From: Pteria penguin
Lineage: Eukaryota; Mollusca; Bivalvia; Pterioida; Pteriidae
Length of the DNA stretch: 64,000 nucleotides
Reading direction: 5' to 3'
Assembly (NCBI GenBank): GCA_035048485.1
Contig: CM068583.1
Span: 19,505,341-19,569,340, forward strand
Below, one piece after another: positions 12,768 to 22,886 of the stretch (positions within the stretch are counted from its first letter, which is position 1; every line of letters begins with the position of its first letter). The notes beneath the pieces were generated by a model. It was not told the origin of the DNA. It was given only the letters and a program-made list of their open reading frames with translations, and made no database searches. Both the position numbers and the translations under genes were made by a program.

Positions 12768-12847
12768 TTTGCATACGCGTCTGTTACATTTGCATATCAA
12801 ATATGTTTATATGACAGTCTTTACAAAGATTTCTAAGGTAGTGTCTC

Positions 12848-13113
12848 TACCGATATCGGGCATTCCATGTTAATTTTGGAAAGTTTTTGGCACTTTCTAC
12901 GCAGTGTTTGTTCACATTCATGAATATATACAGTGCTGAATTATGTTTGTTTTTCTGCATTTAATGGCATTCACGGTGATTGTGTCTAGCCAAGCAGGAG
13001 GCCCTCACTCCTCCTAGGCACCTGGTCTTACCTCTGAATTCCAGGGGTCCATGAATGTCCACCGTGATACATTGTTGTTAGTGCCATTGTCATGTGACAC
13101 CAGATACATGTAC
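12848..13113. repeat. Partial fourth unit of the 337-bp repeat
   Basis: Begins TATCGGGCATTCCATGTTAA, which matches the start of the array at about 7411, and ends after GTGACACCAGATAC. It is diverged and directly adjoins the right end of duplicated block 2. Confidence 0.7.
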
Positions 13114-13990
13114 TTTCGTATTTTGTATAGAAACTATACATATTTGTATTTGAAAATAAGCCCAAGAAGCCATGCGCTAGTTGAAACAATAAGGAGAATA
13201 TTAAAAACTGGATTTCTGGTCCAACACAAACCATTCAATTAACTATATTGATAAGTCACCTCGAAATCTGAATGTTAACGAAGTCGTGAATGGCCTAACT
13301 AATGGTGCCAACCTATGATGAGTACATGGATATTGGGATATTGCCAAGCATAATTTTGGCAATATATATATATATATATATTAAACATTCCGAAAATATG
13401 TTAAATATATGACATAAATCAATATCCTACATAATATGACAGAAATCAGGGTCATAACTCTGACCAAAATCGTGAAATAAAAATCCCGGCGATATGTTAT
13501 AATGGTAATATGGGAGATATTCGTCAAGAGACAAATGACTATTGGTCTACATAACACTGTAGACAGACGGCTGGACAGATATATCAGTCAAAAGAAAAAT
13601 GACTCTTTGTGTACACGAGATATTCGTAAAGAGACAATGATTATTTGTTTACGCAAAAATTGTAGACATACGACCGGACAGAGTAATCACAAGGAGTATC
13701 CGCATTTAAATGCTGAACCCGAATAAAATATAATCAAATAAAAAAATATTTAAATCATTCGAACTAATAATTTTAATCTTTTGGGTACAAAATGGGGTCA
13801 TTATCGAGAAACACCACCCCCTGAAAATTATAATCAGAGAGTCAAGAGGACCACAATAAACATTTGACAAAATTTTTATCGAAAAATAATTTTTTCAATC
13901 AATATTGCATTATTATGTGTAAACTACAAATTATCTTTGGTATTGAAACTGAATATTTTTGTCCCTTTACTTTCTGTCTGTTTTACATCG
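13114..13990. other. Intergenic, AT-rich
   Basis: No gene is recognised. A short TA microsatellite lies at about 13362-13381. Two related segments around 13490-13560 and 13590-13690 share motifs such as AGATATTCGT and an AGAGACAA-type motif, suggesting a small diverged tandem duplication. Confidence 0.5.
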
Positions 13991-14019
13991 CGCCGCGCCG
14001 AAATTATCTAAATTATATC

Positions 14020-14215
14020 ATGGTGGCACCTGTCTGGTGTATGGACTCATCTTTCTTTCTTTTTTTTACCAAAGCAAACGGACAAACTCGAAGCAGTGAG
14101 ACATCTTTTACGTGTAGAAGAAAAAAAAAAACCCCAACAAAACCGACAACCGAAACCACCAAACCCGGGTTGTTAGATTAGAAATCTGAGGCTATACCAC
14201 TGGACTAATCTATTC
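14020..14215 (-). mobile_element. Degenerate tRNA-derived SINE fragment
   Basis: On the minus strand a tRNA-like head with an A-box-like TAGTCCAGTGGTATAGC (near 14200) and a poor B box precedes the family signature that reads GAAGCAGTGAG on the plus strand (14090). It resembles the better-preserved SINEs at 34368 and 43418 but has an A-rich insertion and no clear target duplication. Confidence 0.4.
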
Positions 14216-14676
14216 CCGAAACTTTTGTTAAACTCTTGCTACACTGTCCTGTGCCATATTTGTAATTAGGAAATTAAAATATGCATTCATGACTATTATG
14301 TCATTTATGTATGCTTTAATTTCCCAACTTACAAATATGTCATACGGCAACACTCTCATGAGTTTGTGCTTCGAGTTGTAACTCTTTACTACTCCTCAGA
14401 TGTTGTGTAGGGCTTGAAGGTGTTGTGAACCACTCGAAGGTGTTGTATACCACTCAAAGCAAGGTTCTTTAATGTTATACAGGTGTCTCTTTACATCATA
14501 TTGCCAGTAATCGACCAACGGCGGGCGAAAATTATCGGTGGTTAAGCCCCTGCCATACGATCACGAGTTTGAGCCACGAATTGGGAGGAGTTGCAACATC
14601 TCTTCAGGTGTTGTGCAGAACTATGTTTCGTCAATATAATCTTTAAGATTAAAATTACAATAGTTATTCTACTCAC

Positions 14677-14830
14677 ATGATTCTCTTTCCAAATTCATAT
14701 ACACTTCAGATGAACACTGGTTATTTTCGCTTTAGAATACAACGTGCAAATAATCGTGCAACATCAACACTATGGTAGTGACGTACTATGACGTCACGTC
14801 ATTGTGTCGCAAGGAAAAAGACATGGGAGA
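14677..14830 (-). promoter_or_regulatory. Orphan promoter/first-exon copy 3 of the tandem gene family
   Basis: Minus-strand sequence ends with AGAATCAT followed by the donor GTGAGTAG, just as in the two intact genes, and carries TGACGTCA at 14789-14796. Downstream (lower coordinates) no copies of exons 2-4 are found before block 2 at 12845. It could be a remnant of another duplicate, or an alternative first exon for paralogue 2 about 3.3 kb away; the retained donor allows the second reading. Confidence 0.6.
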
Positions 14831-15025
14831 TAACTTCTTTCGTAAATGATAGCAGAAGCACTTTTATTTTGAAAACAGAAATGGAAAAGAGGGGCTGGGA
14901 GGGGGGGGGGGAGGTTGTATTAAATGCTGTCGACTTCCCTCATGGAGGAGTTTAAAGTATATTATTTGTAAATAATAATTAAAAGTGTAATTACCTCATT
15001 TAATATAATTTTCCGATTCACTTGC

Positions 15026-15215
15026 AATAGACCATTTTCCGGTTTTGATAAAAGACGACTTTTTTGTCCGAGCTTATACCTTTTGGCGTTGTTTTTCATA
15101 GTGACGTTATAATGAATCTATGTCATGCGTTATGACGTCACTATGAAAAACAACGCCAAAATGTATTAGCTCGGACAAAAAGACAGCAATTATCAAAACC
15201 GGAATATGGTCTATT
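15026..15215. mobile_element. Palindromic MITE-like element (190 bp)
   Basis: The two halves are inverted copies: AATAGACCATTTTCCGG on the left matches CCGGAATATGGTCTATT on the right. The inner parts GTCCGAGCTTATACC / TATTAGCTCGGAC and GGCGTTGTTTTTCATAGTGA / TCACTATGAAAAACAACGCC also match. It has no coding capacity. The arms run about 80 bp each with a few mismatches. Confidence 0.75.
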
Positions 15216-15419
15216 CCTCACATAAATACCTAAAACACTCGGCCGTTTTTAACTCTAAATGTATCGTTTTCTGTTTACTGCCAATATCAAACATACTCAA
15301 GAAGTGAATGCTAGAATATATCATAGATATGCGGCTATCGATAATCAATTCGTGCAATCCAATTATGTATCAGAGAAATTTTACGATTTGGTCGTCACAT
15401 TAAAGTATTTATTTAAGTG

Positions 15420-15470
15420 AATTCTATCACAAACACACCCCTTTAAGAATCCCAAAACACCCCTCCCTAA

Positions 15471-15520
<50 letters not shown>

Positions 15521-15835
15521 CAAAAACATAAAAAAGCAAACCAAACAAAACACACACAAAATACCCCCAACCCCCAAAACAAAACAAAAACCCCAAACAA
15601 ACAAAAATAGAAAATCAAAGAAAGCAATAAAAACCATAAAACCATAACAAAATAAAGAAATAAACAAAACCCCCCCAAAAAATTAAATTAAAAAAAAAAT
15701 AAACCAACATAAAAGAAAAAAGAAAGAAGAAGAAAAAAAAAGGAATGAAAAGAAAACAAAAAGAAACAAAAACAGAAAACAACGACGAAAAAAAACCTCC
15801 AAAACTAAACAGGAACCAAAGAAAATGTAATAAAA
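15420..15835. repeat. Low-complexity A/C-rich tract with (AAT)n microsatellite
   Basis: An AAT/ATA trinucleotide run lies at about 15471-15516, followed by about 300 bp made nearly only of A and C, then of A and G. Long hydrophobic open frames on the minus strand (FFYYYYY, LLLLL) come only from this composition. Confidence 0.8.
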
Positions 15836-16079
15836 AATTTAATGTAGAGCATATTTTCTACGTCGTGCAGAAAAAAGGGCACTGCTAACCCGGCACATAA
15901 TACGCACGCATTTTGTTCTGTGTGTCATACAAACTAGAACTAAATATTTAATCTAACTGTGGTAATTTAGTTTACCTTTGACCTTGGTAAAATTGTTCAG
16001 TTGTCGTATTCAAAAGTTTATATGTTAATTGATCTTCTTCACTCATCCACCATTTCCCGTGTTGACAGCCCCTCATTTT

Positions 16080-17040
16080 ATAAATACACCGACTACCACA
16101 GGGGCCAGGGATCGCTTATATGCCAACGCCGCTCTATCGGTAGACGAGGATCATAACGCCTGTAGTTTTTTGGACAACATTCTAAAGGATTTAGGAGTAG
16201 TTGCCAAGACAAGTATTTTGCATAGAAAAATCTAAGAATCTTAGTCCAAGTGCCATAACTGTTGTAATTTTTTTCTTTCTTTATTTTTTTTTTTTTTTGT
16301 TTTTGTTTTTGTTTTTTTTTTGACAGCATTCCCCTTCAAATACGCACATCTTCATAGGGTGCTCTTTCTTTGTTTCCTCAAATTCCCCAACGGGTTTATG
16401 AGGAGTTGCGAAGACAAGTCATTTAAAGAAAAACTAAATCCAAATGCCACAACTCCTGTATTTTTTTATTTGGGGGAGGGGAGGGGGAGGGATAGCATTA
16501 CCCTTCCAACATGCACATGTGTTCTTTTATTGTACTTAGTTTCATCAGAATCCCCAAAGGGTTTAGATTGATTGATTGATTATTTCACGTATATGGTGAC
16601 GGCATCTGCTTTATGCATTGCATACAGATTTTGACCTTTGCAACGGACCCACCCGAAGCAGTGAGGGATTTTTTACGTGCCACGCCTACCGTGACACGGG
16701 ACCTCGGTTTTTACTGTCTCGTCCGAAAGACAGAACACCGGTGTGTCCAGGGCAGGAGTCGAGCCTGGGACCTCTCGTTCACGAGCCGAGCACCGTATCC
16801 ACTAGGCCACACCGGCTTTCAAAGGATTTAGGAGGAGTTGTGAGGACAAGATATTTAAGTCCAAGGGTCATAACTCCTGTAATTTTTGACAGGAATCTCC
16901 TTTCAATATGCAGATATCTATAGGGTATTCTTTCTTCGTAGCTAGTTTCTTCAAAATCCCCGAAGAAGGGTTTAGGAGGAGTTGCACAGGCAAGTTAATT
17001 AGGTGGGATAGACGGACGACAGCGGTATAGCGTAATTCGT
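16080..17040. repeat. Dispersed repeat with internal near-copies, split by a SINE
   Basis: Phrases such as AAAGGATTTAGGAG and CCATAACTCCTGTA recur at about 16190, 16390, 16450, 16825 and 16870, at roughly 200-250 bp spacing. It ends in a GGGATAGACGGACGACAGCG-type tail. This looks like a non-coding, internally repetitive element. A SINE at 16567-16820 is inserted in it. Confidence 0.5.
16567..16820 (-). mobile_element. tRNA-derived SINE, copy A
   Basis: Minus-strand element with the tRNA-like head at the high-coordinate end (A box TGGCCTAGTGGATA, B-box region GGCTCGACTCC), a conserved body and a (AATC)n tail at the low end. Flanked by AAAGGGTTTAG (16556-16566) and AAAGGATTTAG (16821-16831), an 11-bp target duplication with one mismatch. 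Confidence 0.82.
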
Positions 17041-17905
17041 CCACATTTTATGCGGGTGTATGAAAATCTTTAGATGTGTCGCGTGCTGGTGAACATTCAT
17101 TAATGCACACCAGCAAACATATGGCTAAATGTTGAATTGTTACCTAGACTTTGCAAAGAATGCTAAGTTATGTTTGTTGTTTTCTACCAAGACCAAAGTG
17201 ATTATTTCAAGCACATTGGTAAGAGTAATTTTAAATCGTAATTCGTTGGCCAGGGAATACGCGCAATTTAAAAAGACAAAACGAAGATAATCATGGAGAC
17301 ACCCCTTTTCTGATATTCACAGGGTCAAGAAAACTGAAATAACCTTAATCAAGATTTTATCGACCGATAATTTCCTCTTTCAATATGTAATTATTATGTA
17401 CAAACTGCAAATTACTACTGGTATTTAAATCCATTTAAACAACACTGAAGTATCACTTCGGGTAAGTTTCATTCAAATCCAAATCCATCTCATATCTTGA
17501 AAGAAGCAAAAATACACCACATACACTTAGGAGTGCTACTCCCTAGGAACCCCTAAGATTCATATCCTACATGAAACATCAATTAGGGATTATTTTGGTA
17601 TCCCTGATTCAACAAAATCCCCTGTCTACCGACCAGACTATGATGAACAGCAAGGATATATTTTGACATCGACATTTTGATTATCGCCAGAGATGGAAGA
17701 AACGAAAAATCCCGTCGATTTCCAGGTTAACTAGAGATGGAACATCCACATATTGAAAAAGTTGATGATAGATTAAGTTCCAACATACTACAAGGCACAT
17801 TTCAGCAACCTAAGTTGAACCATACGTGATCTCTATAACGCTATCACTAAAATAATACCACGAAATAAGGTAATTTGCCATATAACAGAAATAAATAACA
17901 AGATA
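17041..17905. other. Intergenic, no recognised feature
   Basis: AT-rich sequence without open frames of interest. No strong repeat is seen in it. Confidence 0.5.
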
Positions 17906-17907
17906 CA

Positions 17908-18060
17908 CTCAGTGCCCACAGATTTTCGGCCACTTGGCCTTTATCAAATGGAAACGCTGGGCTGGTTTAACCAGCAGGCATGGATTTTACTCAAGGATTA
18001 AAACGTTTTTGCTTCCACTTGATAAAGGCCAGTGGCCAAACATTTGTGGACATTGAGTGG
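17908..18060. mobile_element. MITE-like inverted repeat
   Basis: The ends are imperfect inverted copies of about 50 bp: left CACTCAGTGCCCACAGATTT and CACTTGGCCTTTATCAA, right TTGATAAAGGCCAGTGGCC and GTGGACATTGAGTG. The centre is about 60 bp and includes GGTTTAACCAGC. No coding capacity. Confidence 0.65.
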
Positions 18061-18174
18061 TTTTTATCTATTTATTTATTTAATTCACACTCTCCTTCGG
18101 AGGACTTTTTATTATTTTTATGCCGTATGACATTTTGCGAGTAACAAATATTACATTAAACTACATGTACTTAC

Positions 18175-18380
18175 ATGATTCTGTCTCCAGACTGCCTGTA
18201 CTTCAGAATCCAGATGTATATTTGCCTTTTTTTTTTTAAACTTCAATTACGACGTGAAATAATTCGTGCAACTTCTATACTTTAGTAGTAACGAATTGTG
18301 ACGTCATCGTCATTGTAAAGAATTACAAGGGAGATAATTATGATTTAAGAAAACGACGTCAGATGGCGTAATGCCTTCAC
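18175..18380 (-). promoter_or_regulatory. Orphan promoter/first-exon copy 4 of the tandem gene family
   Basis: Minus-strand sequence ends with AGAATCAT followed by the donor GTAAGTAC, with TGACGTCA at 18299-18306 and the shared AAAACGACGTCAGATGGCGT at about 18351. It is more diverged than the other copies but keeps the donor, the CRE palindrome and their spacing. No downstream exons 2-4 are recognisable nearby. Confidence 0.58.
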
Positions 18381-18714
18381 ACCGTCATCAACTTTCTGTA
18401 CGCAGCAGTATAATCGTGTAAAGGCGACTGATATCGTTTTCTCATCGTCGGGTGCCCCCGGTCTTTTGCTCGGGACATCCGACGATGTCGCTCCTGTTTT
18501 GCAAGGTAACTACGCGAATCTTGATAGACTTCATACTTGACAGGTCCATCGGAACCGGGGGAGGGGGATCATGGACTGATTTTTTTATATCACAGCACAA
18601 AGCGAAATTTGAATTGATAACAAATGGTCTATGATACGCCAAAGGAGCGGGGAAGTGGGGGGGGGGGGCAACCCGCTCCTACGGATCTGATAGGCATCTG
18701 TATCCTGAGGGACA

Positions 18715-18907
18715 AAGTGTATGATTCAAATTTTGACTTGTATTTTGGGAAGACAAACCAGTGGTTCAGATTTTGACCAGTATCTTTGGACGACAAACCA
18801 GTATACTAGTATGTTTCAGATTTGTATATATACCCTTGGAAGACATGCTAGTGTATGGTTCAGATTCTGACCTGTATTTTGGGACGACAAACCAATGCGT
18901 GGTCCAG
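18715..18907. repeat. Diverged tandem repeat, about 4 units of 45-65 bp
   Basis: GGTTCAGATTnTGACCTGTA followed by TTTTGGGACGACAAACCA recurs at about 18725, 18772, 18810 and 18860. The flanking 18381-18714 and 18908-19490 hold no recognised gene; a G-run lies at about 18656-18668. Confidence 0.6.
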
Positions 18908-19497
18908 ATACGAAATTGTTGAGAAACACTCTCGCAATGATGGGCTGCTGGGATAGTTAAGGTACCATGTCGTTACCATATCCCAGGTCACAGCTATCAA
19001 AATTACACCAAACACACAATCGTTGCTTCTCAGAGATTGAACTTAAATTTTGTTTATCTAAGATAATTTATCCAAGCATTTTTTAAAATACAAAATATTG
19101 AAAAGACAACCAAAGCACGATCTTATGTCATTCCGTAAAATGCGTTTCAGAAGTGCAGAATGTGTATCATATACAAAGTAATGAGTTTATCCTTTACTTT
19201 TTACTGGATATCAAAATATGACTCATCATGTAAAATATTGGAAAAAAAATCCAGTATGTGATGCAAATATATTTTAATTATTAAATCTCATTTGTACAAA
19301 GTAACAAGTCACGTAAAATTAATATAAGAAAGAATAATCTATTGCAATTAGTAAATCAATAATTTGTTATTGCAAGTACATGAATCATAAATATCATTTT
19401 AAATTTGTCTGTATCATTACGTTATAGACCAGCCTAAAATATATAAATCAGATGGGTTAAAATAATCTATTTTCAAACTTTTAATGAAGTGGTACTG

Positions 19498-19694
19498 TAC
19501 CAGTTACCGGATAAGACTAGTTACCGTCTACTATGTTATTTCGGTTTTTGAAACGTGAATTGATGAGATTTTTTCACTTGATTGTCTGCAATACATAAGA
19601 TACTAAATATTACATATGAAAATTTCGTTAATTCACGTTTTGATTACCATTAGTAACGTAGTAGCCGGTAACTGATCTTAGCCGAGGACTGGTA
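19498..19694. mobile_element. MITE-like element with about 55-bp inverted ends
   Basis: Left end TACCAGTTACCGGATAAGAC and onward through CCGTCTACTATGTTA matches the reverse of the right end, which reads CGTAGTAGCCGGTAACTGAT and CTTAGCCGAGGACTGGTA. Inner arms also share AAACGTGAATT / AATTCACGTTTT. A SINE begins immediately to its right. Confidence 0.65.
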
Positions 19695-19864
19695 GGGGCA
19701 GGCTTGGTGTAGTGGTTAAGCGCTTGTCTTGCGGCGCCGACGATCCGGGTTCGATTCCCGGGTTGCGCCACTATGTTTAAGAGGTTGGTAACCTCCTGCT
19801 TCCATGTCGCGATATAACTGAAATATTGTTGAAAGCGACGTAAAACACCAATCAACCAACCGGT
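19694..19864 (+). mobile_element. tRNA-derived SINE of a second family
   Basis: Plus-strand tRNA-like head with A box TGGTGTAGTGGTTAAG (19704) and B box GGGTTCGATTCCC (19747), then a body ending GTTGAAAGCGACGTAAAAC and a CAATCAACC-type tail. GACTGGT occurs on both sides (19687-19693 and 19865-19871), a probable target duplication. A degraded relative lies at 48190-48370. Confidence 0.75.
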
Positions 19865-19871
19865 GACTGGT

Positions 19872-21960
19872 CCTTCGCAAGTAACATAAATGTAATTCCA
19901 ATCCAGGAGTAAAACGTCTTTGTAACTGAAAAGGGAAAAGTCCTCGTAACATCGGGCCATGGTGTTGTCCTATTTCAATTTACAACAAAAAATCATTTAA
20001 AATAATAATAATTAACAAAAATTAAATTTAAATAAAATGGTACTGGAAATGCAAATTGCAAACTGGACTTGACATCTTACTTAGACTCGAATGATATTAA
20101 AGTTAAAATTTTTACAGCACTGTCCAATGTGCCGAGGTTATGGACACTTAACCAGATGAACATCGGCTAAGGCGCTGACTGTATGAGGGCAGACCACCGC
20201 CAACATTGGTCCTATTTCGAGTACATCTCATCTTCGCTATGGAACACGTGACCCTTTATCAAAGATCTGAAAGTACCGGTATGCTCATGTAAGGAAGTAT
20301 CACCGTCACATGAACTGTTAGTCGAAAACATGACATAAAAAGATTAAGATAAGATGACCCAGTGATAGACAGTTCAATGTCAGGCCCTGGTAGGCATATT
20401 AAAGACCTCCTAACTTTTCAGATCATCTCCATTAACATATTTTGAGTAGGTTTGACAGCGATGAATTGAATGACTGATTCATTTTTCCAGTCATCTCAAC
20501 ATCTCTGGATTAAAAATTATGCACTAAGTTCTTCAAAGGGAAATTTGATGTAAAAATACTAGAAAACCGCTCTGTTTATACACGTTATGAGTTTAGACAT
20601 TTATTAAGAGGGAAAATTTGATCAAAATCGGTATAGATTAACCCTATGTCTCACGGTGATGCTGCACTTATACATGTATATATATTTTAAATTCTTTAAT
20701 CATGGAATCATCATCCTGTTGTTTTCATGATTGACTTTAAATTTTTAATGACTTTTGTATTGAACCAGCTTTCTGTTATTAAAAATGTGTAAAAATGTCG
20801 TATTAAAGTTAAAAAAAGGTGTAATGAAATGATAAAACAAAGTTATAATCATTTTCTTTCCACTTATTTTCCTTTCTCAAGTTCTTATGACTTTCTTTAC
20901 TTCCAAAAATTCCCTGGGTCCACCACTGCAAATAAGGGTCCACATATCTTTATTATAATTACCTTAACAAATACAAATTTGTTCATGATATTTATTCATC
21001 CTAAAGTTTACAGAGTATATTTTTCATTCTGTGTGATTCTCCCCGTGACTTGTATTGTCTGCAATTTGAACAATATAATTTTATAATACATATACTGTCT
21101 ATACTTCTGATACAATACAAATGATTAGAGTCATAATATAATAATGATGACTATAATTATGTAACATATATATTATACATTTCATGTTTAAACAGGAAAT
21201 ATCAATTACAAAATATACAAAAAAAAGAGAGAGAGAGAGAGAAATCCTTCAGTGGTAAGAATAATTTGCAATGAAATTTTGTAGTTTGTTACTATAAGTA
21301 TGTACTTCGTAGGTGTTATTCCATTTCAATGCTTATGCTTACAGTGCGTGTGTGTGAAAAACGGAGTGTTGGCGGGTATAATGAGACACCTTTCCACTTG
21401 TCCCTACTGGGAATCGATTGTTAACAAATTTGACAGAGCTGAAGAGCTTACGCAAGTTCCTCTGCATTATACAAAACTAGGAATCTTCAGAGTTATCATA
21501 CAAGCCAGACCCCTCTCTTACTCTTCCAATGTCAATCATAATATAAGGAAAGTACACATAATTGTCAAAATCACACAAAGAATTGCTACTGGTGTCAATA
21601 TTTCTCAAATAACAAGTGCATATGTAAATCTACATATTATTTGACATATAGATATTTGTTTTCTATACAAATCAGTTATAAACCCCGACTAAACCAAGCT
21701 TAACTCACAGCAGACTCCACCAGCCAGCAGGGAATGCTTAACACTTACCGACATCTGTGTTTTAAAACAATATGTTATTCATATAACTTGCATTTATGTT
21801 TTTGTCCCGAAAAAGCTGATAAAACAAAACTAGCTGTAGCTGTAACTGCTGTGTGTATTTCTGTCTGTATGTTGAATATCATATAGACTAAGTCCGTTCA
21901 GAATACCATAAAGACAAATAAAGATATACATGTAATGAAAACACATTTGTGCATTTTATA
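19872..21960. other. Downstream of the dCMP deaminase exons; no confirmed gene
   Basis: This stretch should hold, or precede, the missing last exon of the dCMP deaminase gene. One minus-strand open stretch at about 21487-21600 contains YFPYIMIDIG, loosely like the IVIDF end of the family, but the match is too weak to call. An AG dinucleotide run lies at about 21227-21241. Small plus-strand frames at 20829 and 21300 look like chance. Confidence 0.4.
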
Positions 21961-21961
21961 C

Positions 21962-22790
21962 CTTACTGGGATTCCAGCTTTCTTCAACAAATACATGGAG
22001 GCCTTAGCCTCGTTTTTGTGGATGTTCTTGTCGTCTAGATATATGACCTCTTTTATCCCTGATTGGATTATAATTTTGGCACAGTTATTACAAGGAAATA
22101 ATGTGACGTACATTGTACATCCACGGACGTCATTAGAGATTCTATTGACGATGCAGTTCATCTCCGCATGGCATACTGAAAAATAAATAGATATGTTTAA
22201 TGCAACAACAAAGAATATTATAATAGTTTTATTTCTTCTTCATAGCATTGTAAATAAGTCTATGTCCATCTAAATGAAGTTAAGACATATTCTCATTTCA
22301 TTCGGGATAAGTGAATTGTTCAACAGTGCATCAGGAATATTTCCCCCACATTTATATAGAAGCAACGAGTGTTTATACCTGAATAAACACCAGGGGACAA
22401 GGGAGACGGGTGTAGGGAAACATGTGTGATTCAAAGTTTGGGTACCAGTGGGTGCCCTTCCCCTCACACAAAACACACACACACATACACACACCAAAAT
22501 CACTTATGCGTTTCCGTCATAAAACCATTATATAAATTGTCAAATTCTCTGGGTGTTTCTCAATTTTGAAAGTTGCACCCTCCACTTTTTTAGACTCTGC
22601 TCTGCCACTGAGAATCGCCATTGGCCTTCGACAGGTTTATTGTCAGACTCCCCCCCCCCCTATCTCGAACGGAATTTTAACACAGATTTGACCGAGGTGA
22701 GAGGTTACATTAAGTTCCATGTCGCCATCTTAATATGTAGAAAAATTTTATAATTTATTATGATACGGTATTGTTATACCAAAATGTAAC

Positions 22791-22886
<96 letters not shown>

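Larger units (their letters stand above)
8341..12845. repeat. Segmental duplication, block 2
   Basis: Second copy of the block at 296-4915, in direct orientation about 8 kb away. It contains the second intact paralogue, its promoter and a shortened mariner copy. The right edge is near CTAAGGTAGTGTC (about 12834), after which sequence continues into a partial 337-bp repeat unit. Confidence 0.85.

Noticed and set aside
15381..15678. Hydrophobic open frames suggesting membrane proteins
   Set aside because: They are translations of an AAT microsatellite and an A/C-rich tract.
19704..19772. tRNA gene
   Set aside because: The A and B boxes are good, but the anticodon arm does not fold properly and the sequence continues into a SINE body flanked by a target duplication.
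21487..21600. Candidate last exon of dCMP deaminase (YFPYIMIDIG)
   Set aside because: An acceptor in the right phase exists (CACCAG), but similarity to the family tail is too weak to accept.
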